From the NCBI GenBank assembly GCA_031426915.1, contig JASJPB010000028.1:14547-78546 (forward strand): a DNA stretch of 64,000 nt. Direction: 5' to 3'. This document shows positions 15,553-25,339 of the stretch, piece by piece (positions within the stretch are counted from its first letter, which is position 1; each line of letters begins with the position of its first letter). The DNA is from Sulfurimicrobium sp031426915 (GTDB lineage: Bacteria; Pseudomonadota; Gammaproteobacteria; Burkholderiales; Sulfuricellaceae). Under the pieces are notes generated by a model. The model was not told the DNA's origin, searched no databases, and saw only the letters and a list, made by a program, of their open reading frames with translations. The translations under genes were made by a program, and so were the position numbers.

Positions 15553-17478
15553 TCATTGCGGTGCAAAAAAGGCTTCCACGTCTTTCAACTCGCGCGTGCG
15601 CTTCATCGGCGGCAGGCTTTGCCAGATGCGCTTGCCATAGGTCTTGGTCAGCATGCGCGGGTCGCAGATCATCAGCACACCGCGGTCTGTTTCATCGCGG
15701 ATCAGCCGCCCCGCGCCCTGCTTCAACGTGATGACCGCGTGCGGCAACTGGTATTCCATGAAGGCGTTGCGCCCTTCGCGGTTGATCTTCTCGATGCGCG
15801 CTGCCAGGACCGGATCGTCGGGGGGCGAGAACGGCAGTTTGTCGATGATTACCAGGGATAGCGCCGAACCGCGCACGTCCACTCCTTCCCAGAAACTCTG
15901 GCTCGCCACCAGCACCGCATTGCCCAGTTTGCGAAAGCGCTCCAGCAGCTCGGTGCGGGAGCCTTCGCCCTGCAACAGCAACGGGAATTCCCAGCCTTCC
16001 TTGTCGAATGCCTCCTTCAGCAGGCCATGCGCCTCGCGCATGGCGCGCAGGCTGGTGCACAGCAGGAAGGCGCGTCCGCCGCTGGCGTGAATCACCGGCA
16101 AGGCCGCAGCCACCACCGCAGCGGTGTAGTCGCGGCTGTTGGGGTCCGGCATGCGCTGCGGCGCGTACAGCACTGCCTGTTGCTCGTAATCGAAGGGACT
16201 TTCCCAGTAAGCCGTGCCGGCTTCCAGCAGCCCCATCTGGCCCTGGTAATGGCTGAAATCTTTCTTCACCGCCAGCGTGGCCGAGGTGAAAATCCAGGCA
16301 CGAGGCTGGCCGGACAATTGTTTGTTGAAAATTTCCGCGATCGACAAGGGTGTGGCATTCAATTGCAGCGCATGGCTGAACACCTCCACCCAGCGCACGA
16401 ACTCCAGGTTGGCCTCACCCTGCCAGTGGCTCAGCTTGCCCACCAGCTCCACGCCGCGCTGCCAGCAGTTTTTCAGCCCTTCGCTGCGCTCCGCCTGGGA
16501 TTCCAGCATCTTCACCAATTCATCCAGACGTTTCTGCATGCCTTGCAACGCGTCCTGGAAGCCGGGCATGGCCTGTGCGCGCTGTGCCGGCAGGCGCCCC
16601 GTCTCCTGGGAAAAGATCAGGCGCAAATCGCGTGCGGCTTTTTCCAGCGCCGCCGTGGCGTCCGGCAAGGGGGTGAAGTCCTTGGCCGAAGTCAGTGCCT
16701 CGCCCAGACTGTCGCGCGCCAGTTCCAGCATCTGGCTGGTGCTCAACGAATCGCCGAAAAACAGGCTGGCGGTATCCGGCAGCTGGTGTGCTTCGTCGAA
16801 AATAACGGTGTTGCTGGCGGGCAAAAGTTCGGCCAGCCCTTCATCGCGCAACATCACGTCGGCAAAGAACAAATGATGGTTGACCACCACCACGTCCGCA
16901 GCCTGGGCGCGGCGGCGCGCCTCCAGCACGAAGCAGTCCTTGTGGTGGGCGCATTCCTGGCCCAGGCAGTTGTCGCGGGACGAGGTCACGAAGGGCCAGA
17001 TGCCGGCGTCCTCCGGCACAGCGCCCAGACCGCTCTTGTCGCCATCGCTGCTGACCTTGGCATAGCGCTCGATAAGCGGCAGGTATTTCACATCATCGCG
17101 ATTGAAAAAACGCCCCTCGTTGCGCGCGCGCTCGAGGTGGTAATGACACACGTAATTGGCTCGTCCCTTGAGCATCGCCACCGTGACCGGCGCCTGGAGC
17201 GCGGCGCGCACGGCCGGGATATCACGGTTGAAAAGCTGGTCCTGGAGGGTCTTGGTGCCGGTGGAAACGATGACCTTGCCGCCGGAAAGCAGTGCCGGAA
17301 TCAGATAGGCGAAGGTTTTGCCAGTCCCGGTGCCGGCTTCGGCTACCAGAATTTCGTGCTTGTCGATTGCCTTCGCAATTGTATGCGCCATTTCCAGTTG
17401 CTGCGGACGTAACCGATAGCCTTGTGCAGCCTGGGCAAGCGGACCTTGTTCGGAAAATATCTGGTTCAGATCAGGCAT
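15553..17478 (-). CDS. YoaA/DinG-family ATP-dependent DNA helicase
   Basis: XPD-like FeS helicase of about 641 aa. Walker A GTGTGKT at residues ~49-55, DEAH at ~228-231, and four Cys (residues ~111, 171, 176, 182) positioned for the 4Fe-4S cluster. C-terminal helicase motifs include FWEGVDVRG and KQGAGRLIRDETDRG. YoaA unwinds DNA in damage repair and pairs with the Pol III chi subunit in E. coli. The ATG at 17478 gives the family start MPDLNQIF; an upstream ATG at 17511 adds 11 unlikely residues. Confidence 0.9.
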   Translation of the reverse strand: MPDLNQIFSEQGPLAQAAQGYRLRPQQLEMAHTIAKAIDKHEILVAEAGTGTGKTFAYLIPALLSGGKVIVSTGTKTLQDQLFNRDIPAVRAALQAPVTVAMLKGRANYVCHYHLERARNEGRFFNRDDVKYLPLIERYAKVSSDGDKSGLGAVPEDAGIWPFVTSSRDNCLGQECAHHKDCFVLEARRRAQAADVVVVNHHLFFADVMLRDEGLAELLPASNTVIFDEAHQLPDTASLFFGDSLSTSQMLELARDSLGEALTSAKDFTPLPDATAALEKAARDLRLIFSQETGRLPAQRAQAMPGFQDALQGMQKRLDELVKMLESQAERSEGLKNCWQRGVELVGKLSHWQGEANLEFVRWVEVFSHALQLNATPLSIAEIFNKQLSGQPRAWIFTSATLAVKKDFSHYQGQMGLLEAGTAYWESPFDYEQQAVLYAPQRMPDPNSRDYTAAVVAAALPVIHASGGRAFLLCTSLRAMREAHGLLKEAFDKEGWEFPLLLQGEGSRTELLERFRKLGNAVLVASQSFWEGVDVRGSALSLVIIDKLPFSPPDDPVLAARIEKINREGRNAFMEYQLPHAVITLKQGAGRLIRDETDRGVLMICDPRMLTKTYGKRIWQSLPPMKRTRELKDVEAFFAPQ

Positions 17479-17622
17479 TGGAAATGGGCGTGAAGAATGC
17501 GGAAACCGCAAACGCTATCGAGGAAAATAAATATTTTACAGGATTAGACGGGATGTTTCTTGAACTTGCTGCTGCGGATTGTTACTTGCAGCTGTACCAG
17601 AGATGGAGCAAACCCATCTGCA

Positions 17623-20076
17623 TCAGGACGAGCATGAAACAATTTCCTGTGCAAACTTCTCAAAACCTTCCAGCGGCAAGGGCCGGCTGAAGAAATAGCC
17701 CTGATAGGCATGGCAACCTGCTGTGGCCAAAAAATCCAGTTGCGCCGCTGTTTCCACGCCCTCTGCGATCACCCCCAAACCAAGACTCTGGGCCAGAGCT
17801 ACGATGGTTTTGGCAATAGTGGCATCATTCGGGTCGCTGAGTACGTCGCGCACAAAAGACTGATCGATCTTCAGTTGATCCAGCGGCAGACGCCTCAGGT
17901 AAGAGAGCGAGGAATAGCCCGTACCGAAATCATCGAGCGAGAAGCCCACCCCCTTGGCCTTTAATGCATACATCTTTTCGATGATATCTTCCACGTTTGA
18001 AACCAACATGCTCTCCGTCAGTTCCAGTTTCAGCCGATGCGGGTTCGCGCCGGTGTCCCTGATTACCGTCAACACCTGATCCACGAAATCGGCCTGACGG
18101 AATTGATGGACGCTGACGTTCACCGCAACCGTGAGATGGGCCATCTCCGGTCGGGTGGCCCATACAGCCAGCTGAGTGCAGGCAGTGTGCAGCACCCAGC
18201 GACCCAGTGGCAGAATCAAGCCGGTTTCTTCCGCCAAGGGAATGAATTCGGCGGGCGACACCATGCCGCGCTGGGGGTGCTGCCAACGCAACAGGACTTC
18301 GGCTCCCGTCGGCCGCCCCTCGCCCACCACCTGAGCCTGATAGTGGAGCAGGAACTGTTTCTCCTGTATGGCCACGCGCAGATCCTTTTCCAGGGCCGCG
18401 CGTTCCATCACGACATTCTCCATTTCCGAATTGAAGAAATGCAATGTGTTGCGCCCCGCTTCCTTTGACTTGTACATGGCGAGGTCGGCCTGCTTCAACA
18501 GGTCGTCGACCGAAGCCAGATGCCCCCTGAACAGAGTCGCGCCGATACTCGGCGTGCTGTTGAAAAGCACATCCTTGAGTTGATACACTTGATTCAGTGT
18601 GGAGAGGATTTTTCTGCCCACGACTTCGACCTGGCTGGCGACTTCTCTCTCATTCGGTCCCAGGCTCGTCAGCATCACCAGAAATTCGTCCCCCCCCACG
18701 CGTGCCACGGTATCTTCTGCACGAACACATGTACGCAGACGTTGCGCCACTTGTTTCAGCAGCAAGTCGCCCATATCGTGGCCGAGAGTGTCGTTGAGCG
18801 TCTTGAAGTTATCCAGATCGATGAACAGCAGCGCACCATGACTTCCGCTGCGGTTGCTGGTCGTCATGGCCTGTCTCAGGCGATCCAGCAGGAGTGTGCG
18901 GTTGGGCAGGCTGGTAAGTGGATCGAAATAGGCCAGATTGTGTATCTGCTCTTCGGCCTGCTTGCGGCTCGTGATGTCGGTATAGATGCCAAGGACGCCA
19001 ATGATCTGATTATCTTCGCCTCGCATCGGCACCTTCGAAGTGCTCAGCCAGATGGTGCGCCCATCCGGGGTGGTCTGCGGTTCTTCGAAATCCAGCTTCG
19101 GTATGCCCGACTCCATCACGGTCTTGTCGTCGGCACGATAGAACTCGGCCTGCGCACTCCACTTCATGTCGAAATCGGTCTTGCCGGCCAGTTCCTCCGG
19201 TTCGGCCAGACCTGCATCGTGCGCAAACTGGCGGTTGCATCCGACGAAGCGCGATTCACGGTCTTTCCAGAACACGCGGATTGGCGCGTGCTGGATAATG
19301 GATGCCAGCAGATCTTTCTGCTTCCGAAGTTCCTCTTCGCTGCGGCGATGCTGATTTAGCAGTGCGCCGACCTTTGCAGTCATCGAGTTGATGCCGTGCT
19401 GAAGTTGCCCCAATTCATCATCGGACGACACGGGAATGCAGGCATCGAGGGCGCCCTCCGCAACTTCCTTCAAGACCTTCAGGGAGATATCTACACGTCG
19501 GGTGATCAGGCGTTGGGCGATGAGAACAACACCGGCGGAGCTGAGCAGAATAAATAACAGCGAGCCGAGTTGTCCCCACAGGGCGATGGAACGCTTCATG
19601 GCGTTGAGTTCGGCCGTACTGATCGTGATCACCGTGGTGTACATGGGCGAACCGCTCTGGGCACCACGAATGTGCATAACGGCCGTGAGAGTGTCCTTGC
19701 CCGGGATGAATTCTTCATCGGGAGCGGAATCGGCAATCCATCGGGCTTCAAAGCCCGAGATGTCGCTGGCCAGGAGGCCAAGATGGGAAGAATTGGTGGA
19801 GACGATGATCCGCCCATTGCCGCCGATGACCATGCCATTAAGGTAGGGTGCGCCGACCATATCGCTCATGATCGATTGGTGCGAAATGGAGCTGACCGCT
19901 AACTCGTCATTGGCAATCATTCGACCTACAAGACGCAAGTGCAAGTAGGTGCGCTCGTCAATCGCGTTGCTGAACCGGTCAATGTAAAACCATCCGAGCG
20001 CGCTGAAAGCGGCTACCTCTACGCCGACTACCAGCAGCGCAATGCGCGCAATGAGGCCCAAGCGGAATATTTTCAT
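17623..20076 (-). CDS. Membrane-bound GGDEF-EAL protein with HAMP and PAS domains
   Basis: An 817-aa c-di-GMP enzyme. Transmembrane helices at ~8-30 and ~168-188 flank a periplasmic sensor region; HAMP ~190-243; PAS ~255-375; GGDEF domain ~380-545 with an intact RVGGDEF (GGDEF 461-465); EAL domain ~560-810 with EVL in place of EAL (593-595) and the DDFGTGYSS loop at 715-723. EVL is a common variant and DD is intact, so phosphodiesterase activity is plausible. The start overlaps the stop of an upstream periplasmic binding protein by four bases, suggesting that protein delivers the signal. Confidence 0.9.
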   Translation of the reverse strand: MKIFRLGLIARIALLVVGVEVAAFSALGWFYIDRFSNAIDERTYLHLRLVGRMIANDELAVSSISHQSIMSDMVGAPYLNGMVIGGNGRIIVSTNSSHLGLLASDISGFEARWIADSAPDEEFIPGKDTLTAVMHIRGAQSGSPMYTTVITISTAELNAMKRSIALWGQLGSLLFILLSSAGVVLIAQRLITRRVDISLKVLKEVAEGALDACIPVSSDDELGQLQHGINSMTAKVGALLNQHRRSEEELRKQKDLLASIIQHAPIRVFWKDRESRFVGCNRQFAHDAGLAEPEELAGKTDFDMKWSAQAEFYRADDKTVMESGIPKLDFEEPQTTPDGRTIWLSTSKVPMRGEDNQIIGVLGIYTDITSRKQAEEQIHNLAYFDPLTSLPNRTLLLDRLRQAMTTSNRSGSHGALLFIDLDNFKTLNDTLGHDMGDLLLKQVAQRLRTCVRAEDTVARVGGDEFLVMLTSLGPNEREVASQVEVVGRKILSTLNQVYQLKDVLFNSTPSIGATLFRGHLASVDDLLKQADLAMYKSKEAGRNTLHFFNSEMENVVMERAALEKDLRVAIQEKQFLLHYQAQVVGEGRPTGAEVLLRWQHPQRGMVSPAEFIPLAEETGLILPLGRWVLHTACTQLAVWATRPEMAHLTVAVNVSVHQFRQADFVDQVLTVIRDTGANPHRLKLELTESMLVSNVEDIIEKMYALKAKGVGFSLDDFGTGYSSLSYLRRLPLDQLKIDQSFVRDVLSDPNDATIAKTIVALAQSLGLGVIAEGVETAAQLDFLATAGCHAYQGYFFSRPLPLEGFEKFAQEIVSCSS

Positions 20077-21365
20077 GGTGCGTAGTGTGGAATGTCGGCA
20101 AAAGACTCAAGCCGCGTCGTCCGTTCCTGTTCGTACTGAACCTGCTCGGGGGAGGCGCGGTCCAGGATTACCTGGCCGCGCTCGGGGTGATCGACTCGTG
20201 GCTGCCAGGTGGCGATGTAGATGGTTTGCTGCAGGTGGTGGCTGACTGGGTCCATGTAGGCGGCGTCATGCTGCATGCGCTCCTTTGCCGTCCACCTGAA
20301 GTTTTCGAGCTGCCGTATAAGCGCATGGTTGTCCGTGGTGTCAGCTCGCTCTATGGCGGTGAGCAGCGCTTTGGTCGCAAAGTAGGCAGCATGTGTCACA
20401 TCACCGGGGTAATCCAGCCTGGTATGGCCGTAGCGCTTCCGGTAACGGGCCGCAAATTCCGCCGTTCCGGGAGTGTCCAGATTCCAGGCCCAGGTAATGC
20501 CGTACAGGGGGCGCGGCGTTCCCGGTGCGGGATAGAGTTCCTCCCAATCCACCTCACCCACGACCCACGATTGCTTTTCAAGCGTCTTCGGATCGATCTG
20601 GGCAAAGAGTCTGATCTGATTGTCGCCGCTGATGTTGATGGCTACCACGTCGGCAGGGATGGCGGCGACCTGTTTGAGGGCGCCTGCGGGGTCGGGCAGC
20701 GCTTCGGGCACGACGACTTCGCCAACGACCGTGCCGCCATATTCCGCAATGTATGACCGCGAGGTGGCGGCACTGCTGCGACCCCATGCGTCATCCTCCG
20801 TCAGCAGCAGGACCCGCTTGGATTTGCGATTCGCCAATGCGTACTTGAGGAGGGCGCGGTTAACGTTGGCCGCACTGGCATCGAAGACGAATTTCGTGCG
20901 GTGGGCGTTCTCGACAGACTCGGTCGGCGATGAAGAATTGGTGTTGATGAAAATGACACCATGCTTCTGGCAAACGGCGGACATGCTCGCGGCGACGCCG
21001 GAGTCTATGGCGCCAAGCATGAAACCCACTTTATTCCTGGTTATGAGGTCTTCGGCTACCTGGGCCGCGTGACCTTTATCCAAGGTGGGGTTACGCGATA
21101 CGAGGACGACCTCGCGCCCCAGAACGCCGCCGCGGGCATTGAACTCATCGATCGCCATCTCGGCGCCACGACGATCGGCTTCGGAATGCAAAGCAAAACG
21201 TCCAGTGCTGGGCGCGACATGGGCAATAATGATGGGCGGTTTTTCGGCGCCAAACGCGCTGTCAATTATTTGCAGCTGCGACGTCACATGGCTCTGGCTC
21301 AGAACAAAAACGGATATCAAACTGACCGACGCGAGACCAAGAACCCGCTGCAATGATTTTTTCAT
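20073..21365 (-). CDS. Periplasmic amino-acid-type ABC substrate-binding protein (Peripla_BP_6)
   Basis: About 430 aa with a signal sequence (MKKSLQRVLGLASVSLISVF). The binding-protein fold shows HVAPSTGRFALHSEADRRGAEMA, NARGGVLGREVVLV, GAIDSGVAASMSAVC and FINTNSSSPTES. No permease or ATPase genes are near; instead its stop overlaps the start of the GGDEF-EAL protein (ATGA), so it is likely a sensory subunit and not a transporter part. The ATG at 21365 is chosen because it starts the signal peptide; earlier in-frame ATGs (21410, 21497) are possible. Confidence 0.85.
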   Translation of the reverse strand: MKKSLQRVLGLASVSLISVFVLSQSHVTSQLQIIDSAFGAEKPPIIIAHVAPSTGRFALHSEADRRGAEMAIDEFNARGGVLGREVVLVSRNPTLDKGHAAQVAEDLITRNKVGFMLGAIDSGVAASMSAVCQKHGVIFINTNSSSPTESVENAHRTKFVFDASAANVNRALLKYALANRKSKRVLLLTEDDAWGRSSAATSRSYIAEYGGTVVGEVVVPEALPDPAGALKQVAAIPADVVAINISGDNQIRLFAQIDPKTLEKQSWVVGEVDWEELYPAPGTPRPLYGITWAWNLDTPGTAEFAARYRKRYGHTRLDYPGDVTHAAYFATKALLTAIERADTTDNHALIRQLENFRWTAKERMQHDAAYMDPVSHHLQQTIYIATWQPRVDHPERGQVILDRASPEQVQYEQERTTRLESFADIPHYAP

Positions 21366-21512
21366 TTTTGTATGTATTTGAAAAGCCGGCTGGATTATTG
21401 CATATATCATATGATCGTGGATACCTGCACAGCTATTACCCAAATAACCGCAAAAACAAGCTATTCGCCGTAATTTAAGCAGTGGTTTTGCGATCACCGC
21501 TGTCTTTTGGGC

Positions 21513-23192
21513 TTAATGCCGGTTTGAGCGCCAGATCGAGATGATGATCCACACGCTGTTGATAAAAGCCAGCAGGAAACCGAGAAGGCCAAACAAGGGC
21601 AGGCCGAATAGGGTCGGCCCGCCTTCCACCGTCATGACGATCGAGGAACCGATCACCAGCGAGGCGGTCATGATCCCCAGCGTGAGACGGTTGGCGCTGC
21701 GGTCAAGTTGCTGGCCGAAATGATCCAGGCGTTTAAGGTCCAGGTCGATCCTGAAGCGGCCGCGCCGCACCTCCCGGATCAGGCGCCCCAGGTCGCGCGG
21801 CAGGCCGGTGACAAAGCCGTAGAGCTCGTTGAAGTTGCGCTGGCCCCGTTTCCACAATGCGGCGGGCGTATAGCGATCACGAATCACGCGCGCGACAAAA
21901 GGAGCGAGATGGCCCACAAGGTGAAATTCCGGATCAAGCTGGCGACCGAATCCTTCCAGTGTAATCAATGTTTTGAATAGCAAAGTTAAATCGGATGGTA
22001 AAGTAAGGGAGTGTTCGCGCATGATCATGGTGATCTCTTGCAGCAGCGCACTCAGCTTGATGTCCTTGAGCTGGACGTTTTCGTAATTCACCACCAGATC
22101 GCCCACATCGGCTGCCAGTTTTGCATCGTCCACGTTGGCGTCGCCGGTCCATTCCAGCAACACGTCCAGCATGCCTTCCTCATTGCGCCGTGCCAGGGCA
22201 GCGAGCAGGTCCACGATCTGGTTGCGCCGCTCATGCGTCAAGCGCCCCACCATGCCGAAATCGAGCATGGCAAGACGGTTGTCAGGGAGGTAAAAAACGT
22301 TGCCGGGGTGGGGGTCGGCGTGGAAATAACCGTCGATCAGGATCATCTTGAGCACGGCATCGGCTCCGCGCGCCGCCAGCAGTTTGCAGTCCATGCCCGC
22401 AGCTTTCACCGCAGCCAGGTCGTTGCCGGGAATGCCGACGATACGCTGCTGCACGTTCATGATCTCGCTGGTCCAGTCCCAATAAACTTTGGGAATGACA
22501 ATCGTCGCGTCGCCGGCGAAATTATTGGCAAAGCGCTCGATATTGCGCGCTTCCAGTGCCAGGTCCAGTTCGCGCCGCAGGGAGCGGGTAAATTCGACGG
22601 CGATTTGCGTCGGCTGGTAACGCCGTACCTCCGGCATCTCGGATTCCAGCAGTTGCGCAATGTGGGTCAAAATGCGCAAATCGGCTTCTATCTTGTGGCG
22701 GATTCCCGGGCGACGGATTTTCAGGACGACTTCCGTTCCATCCCGCAACCTGGCCGCATGCACCTGCGCGATGGATGCCGCGGCAAGCGGTTCTGTCTGC
22801 ACTTCCTGAAAGACATCCAGCGGTGCTGCGCCCAAAGCATTGACCAACTCCGGCAGCAATAGATCAAACGGGACCGGCGGAACTTCGCTTTGCAGTTTCT
22901 CGAATTCGGCGATCCAGGCAGGCGGAAACATGTCCACGCGCGTGGCCAGCACCTGCCCCAGTTTGACGAAGGTCGGCCCCAGCTCTTCCAGCGCAAGCCG
23001 CACCCGCACGGCCGGGTCGAGCTGCACGATGTCACTGGACTCCTGCCAATGAAGTATGCGGCCCGCCCGCTCCAGCAGGTTGATGACACCCAGCCGGCGC
23101 GCCACATCGCCCCAGCCGTAACGGATGAAAATACTGGTGATTTCATGCAGGCGCGAAAGATCGCGCATGACATGGAAGGTTTCCATGATCAT
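21513..23192 (-). CDS. ABC1/AarF/UbiB-type atypical kinase
   Basis: A 559-aa protein with the family KxGQ motif (PTFVKLGQVLATR), AAASIAQVH in place of the glycine loop, VVLKIRRPGI with the catalytic Lys, the catalytic GYFHADPHPGNVF and the metal-binding LDFGMVG. Two C-terminal membrane helices (~500-550) anchor it. UbiB supports ubiquinone biosynthesis through ATPase activity; as other ubi genes are absent, it may be a second paralogue. Eight bases separate it from the upstream helical protein gene. Confidence 0.88.
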   Translation of the reverse strand: MIMETFHVMRDLSRLHEITSIFIRYGWGDVARRLGVINLLERAGRILHWQESSDIVQLDPAVRVRLALEELGPTFVKLGQVLATRVDMFPPAWIAEFEKLQSEVPPVPFDLLLPELVNALGAAPLDVFQEVQTEPLAAASIAQVHAARLRDGTEVVLKIRRPGIRHKIEADLRILTHIAQLLESEMPEVRRYQPTQIAVEFTRSLRRELDLALEARNIERFANNFAGDATIVIPKVYWDWTSEIMNVQQRIVGIPGNDLAAVKAAGMDCKLLAARGADAVLKMILIDGYFHADPHPGNVFYLPDNRLAMLDFGMVGRLTHERRNQIVDLLAALARRNEEGMLDVLLEWTGDANVDDAKLAADVGDLVVNYENVQLKDIKLSALLQEITMIMREHSLTLPSDLTLLFKTLITLEGFGRQLDPEFHLVGHLAPFVARVIRDRYTPAALWKRGQRNFNELYGFVTGLPRDLGRLIREVRRGRFRIDLDLKRLDHFGQQLDRSANRLTLGIMTASLVIGSSIVMTVEGGPTLFGLPLFGLLGFLLAFINSVWIIISIWRSNRH

Positions 23193-23200
23193 GGGCGCGG

Positions 23201-23854
23201 CTACTTCCGGTTCGGCTCGCTTTTCTTCTCCAGTGATTCAGCCATGCCGGCCAGAATTCCGCTTGCCAGTGCGGCAAGACGGGCACTGACCGTCCGGGAT
23301 GCATCCTGCCCGCTGGATTTTCCGGCCTGCAATGTCGCGGAAAGACGTCCGCCCAGTTCATTCAGGATGGTTGTGACGCTGGCACCGATATCCGTTCCGG
23401 AGCGGCGCGCATGCTCCACGGCATCCTTGTATTCCTGTCTGACCTTGCTGCCTGCGACGTCGGCAACCTCGCCCAGCGTGTCGAGAAATGCCTGTTCCGT
23501 GATTTTCAGGTCTTCCAGCGCTTGTTTCAGGTCCTGATCGGTAAAATCCTTGCCTTGGGAAATCAGCTCCTGCAGTGCCAAATGTGTGGCCTGGGCGGCT
23601 TTCACCAGCGCATCGTCGAGTCCGGACAGGGCTGAGGAAAGCGCCTGTTTTACTTCACCCACTCGATGCTCCGCACCCAGGCTCACGCCCTCACCCACAG
23701 CGCGCACCACCGCGCGTATTTCTGCGGCTTCGAGCTTGCGGCTTTGCAAAGCGCGTAAAGTCAGGTCGCGCACTCTGGTCCGGATATCGCCGTCCTGCTG
23801 CAAGGAAACGCTGGCGGCATTACTCACTTCCTGCGGGGTAAGCGGCTGATTCAT
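23201..23854 (-). CDS. Helical protein of unknown function (DUF6781-like, phasin-like composition)
   Basis: A 217-aa protein, almost entirely predicted helix, rich in Ala, Glu and Lys, without membrane segments or Cys. Segments such as DLTLRALQSRKLEAAEIRAVVRAVGEGV and KAAQATHLALQELISQGKDFTDQDL are recognisable as belonging to an uncharacterised proteobacterial family that often precedes ubiB-like genes. The ATG at 23854 has GGGAGAA just upstream. The UbiB-like gene follows closely, so the two probably form an operon. Confidence 0.75.
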   Translation of the reverse strand: MNQPLTPQEVSNAASVSLQQDGDIRTRVRDLTLRALQSRKLEAAEIRAVVRAVGEGVSLGAEHRVGEVKQALSSALSGLDDALVKAAQATHLALQELISQGKDFTDQDLKQALEDLKITEQAFLDTLGEVADVAGSKVRQEYKDAVEHARRSGTDIGASVTTILNELGGRLSATLQAGKSSGQDASRTVSARLAALASGILAGMAESLEKKSEPNRK

Positions 23855-23949
23855 GATTGTTCTCCCTTGATAATGAAGATGCTGTAAGGGATAGGTTAAA
23901 ACAATTTCACCCTTTACAACAGCATACTTTCCGGATAAATTACGCCCCC

Positions 23950-24486
23950 ATGGGTATTTACAAGACCGCATTTGCCAGCTTCCTGTTATTAAGCGCCAGC
24001 ACCGTCTGGGCTCAGGAGCCAGCCGAAACCAGCATCCCTGCGGAGGTGCAGACAACAACGCTGCAAACACGGCATGCCTCGGGTATCTCCGACATGCTCG
24101 GATACGCCCTCAACCTGATCGGCGTCAATTACAAATATGGCGGCACCCAGCCTGCCACCGGATTCGATTGCAGCGGTTTCGTGGGCCACGTCTTCCTCCA
24201 GGTGGCAGGCATGTCCCTGCCACACAACGCGCTTGCCATCAGCCGCAAGGGCAAACAGATTTCAGTCAATGAACTCCAACCCGGCGATCTGGTATTTTTC
24301 AACACATTGCGCCGCTCCTTTTCCCATGTCGGCATTTATCTCGGCGACAACCGCTTTGTGCATGCGCCCAGCAGCGGCGGCGGTGTCGAAGTGGTCAGCA
24401 TGCAGGATAAATACTGGGTAAAACGCTTCAATGGCGCGCGTCGCGTGCTTACCTTGCAGCTCCCCGCTGGATTAACGACCGAATAA
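23950..24486 (+). CDS. NlpC/P60-family peptidoglycan endopeptidase
   Basis: A 178-aa secreted cysteine peptidase cutting D-glutamyl-meso-DAP links in cell wall peptides. Signal peptide ~1-22; catalytic Cys74 in TGFDCSGFVGHVF, His126 in SHVGIYLGD, and a third polar residue His138 in FVHAPSSGG. The ATG at 23950 starts the signal peptide; upstream in-frame codons are unlikely. Its 3' end overlaps the patatin gene on the other strand by 38 bases. Confidence 0.92.
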   Translation: MGIYKTAFASFLLLSASTVWAQEPAETSIPAEVQTTTLQTRHASGISDMLGYALNLIGVNYKYGGTQPATGFDCSGFVGHVFLQVAGMSLPHNALAISRKGKQISVNELQPGDLVFFNTLRRSFSHVGIYLGDNRFVHAPSSGGGVEVVSMQDKYWVKRFNGARRVLTLQLPAGLTTE

Positions 24487-25324
24487 GCGGCAGCGCGGCA
24501 AGCGCAGCCTTCTCCCCTTCCATGATCGCCTGATGCTTCTGCTCGAAGTCTGTTGAACCGATTCCGTTGGTATTGGGACGGATTACCACGTCAGCCAGTG
24601 CCAATTCATATTGGCTGATGCTTTGGCCCATGATGCTGAAAGTCTGCAACATCATGTCCATGCTGTCACTGACCTTTGCCTTTGGCTTGCTTGAAATATC
24701 CACCGCAATCACGATATCCGCGCCCAGACTGCGCGCAGCCTTGATTGGAACCGGGCTGGTCAGGCCTCCATCCACATATTCACGCCCATTGATGGATACC
24801 GGCTGGAACACGCCGGGAATGCTGCTTGAAGCGCGCACTGCCATGCCAGTGTTGCCGCGCCGGAACAGTGCCTGCTCCCCGCTTTGCAAATCCGTGGCCA
24901 GCGCCGCGAATATCTTGTTGAGGCGTTCGATGGGGCGATTCTGCACGGCCTTGTTGATGTAGTTCTGCAGCAGCTCGCCCTTGATGAAGCCGCGATCCGG
25001 CAAGGCAAAATCTCGTACCGAACCCTCTTCCAGCTGAAACGCGATTTTCTGCAATTCAAAGCCACTGTAGCCGCCCGCATACAGTGCACCCACCACACTA
25101 CCGGCACTGGTACCAACCACGATTTCCGGCACGATCCCGTGTGCCTCAAGCGTTTTGATCACGCCGATATGGGCAAAACCACGCACAGCTCCCCCGCCCA
25201 GCGCCAGCGCGATCTTCGCTGGCTGGACCCGCTGCGGGGGCGAAACCGCGACTTCCGGCCGGGAGGCGCAGCCAGCGACCAGCAACACCAGCGGCAGGGT
25301 AATTTTCAACAACCCTTTTAACAT
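24449..25324 (-). CDS. Patatin-like phospholipase, lipoprotein (RssA-like)
   Basis: About 291 aa with lipobox LVAGC (Cys19). The patatin motifs are all present: oxyanion loop GGGAVRG (43-49), nucleophile GTSAG (Ser73) and DGGLTSP with the catalytic Asp. Transcribed away from the iron uptake operon; its start lies 16 bases from the -35 of that operon's promoter and next to two Fur-box-like sequences, so it may share iron control. The ATG at 25324 is preferred because it puts the lipoprotein signal at the N-terminus. Confidence 0.88.
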   Translation of the reverse strand: MLKGLLKITLPLVLLVAGCASRPEVAVSPPQRVQPAKIALALGGGAVRGFAHIGVIKTLEAHGIVPEIVVGTSAGSVVGALYAGGYSGFELQKIAFQLEEGSVRDFALPDRGFIKGELLQNYINKAVQNRPIERLNKIFAALATDLQSGEQALFRRGNTGMAVRASSSIPGVFQPVSINGREYVDGGLTSPVPIKAARSLGADIVIAVDISSKPKAKVSDSMDMMLQTFSIMGQSISQYELALADVVIRPNTNGIGSTDFEQKHQAIMEGEKAALAALPLIRSLIQRGAAR

Positions 25325-25339
25325 ATCTGGAATTTCCAC

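Noticed and set aside
15392..15556. N-terminal extension of the HIRAN protein to 187 aa
   Set aside because: The extension is encoded by the palindromic repeat, and a signal peptide begins at the internal ATG at 15391.
16027..17412. Long open frame (461 codons) on + opposite yoaA
   Set aside because: It is antisense to a clear helicase gene with intact motifs and encodes a His/Gln-rich low-complexity protein; a shadow from high GC.
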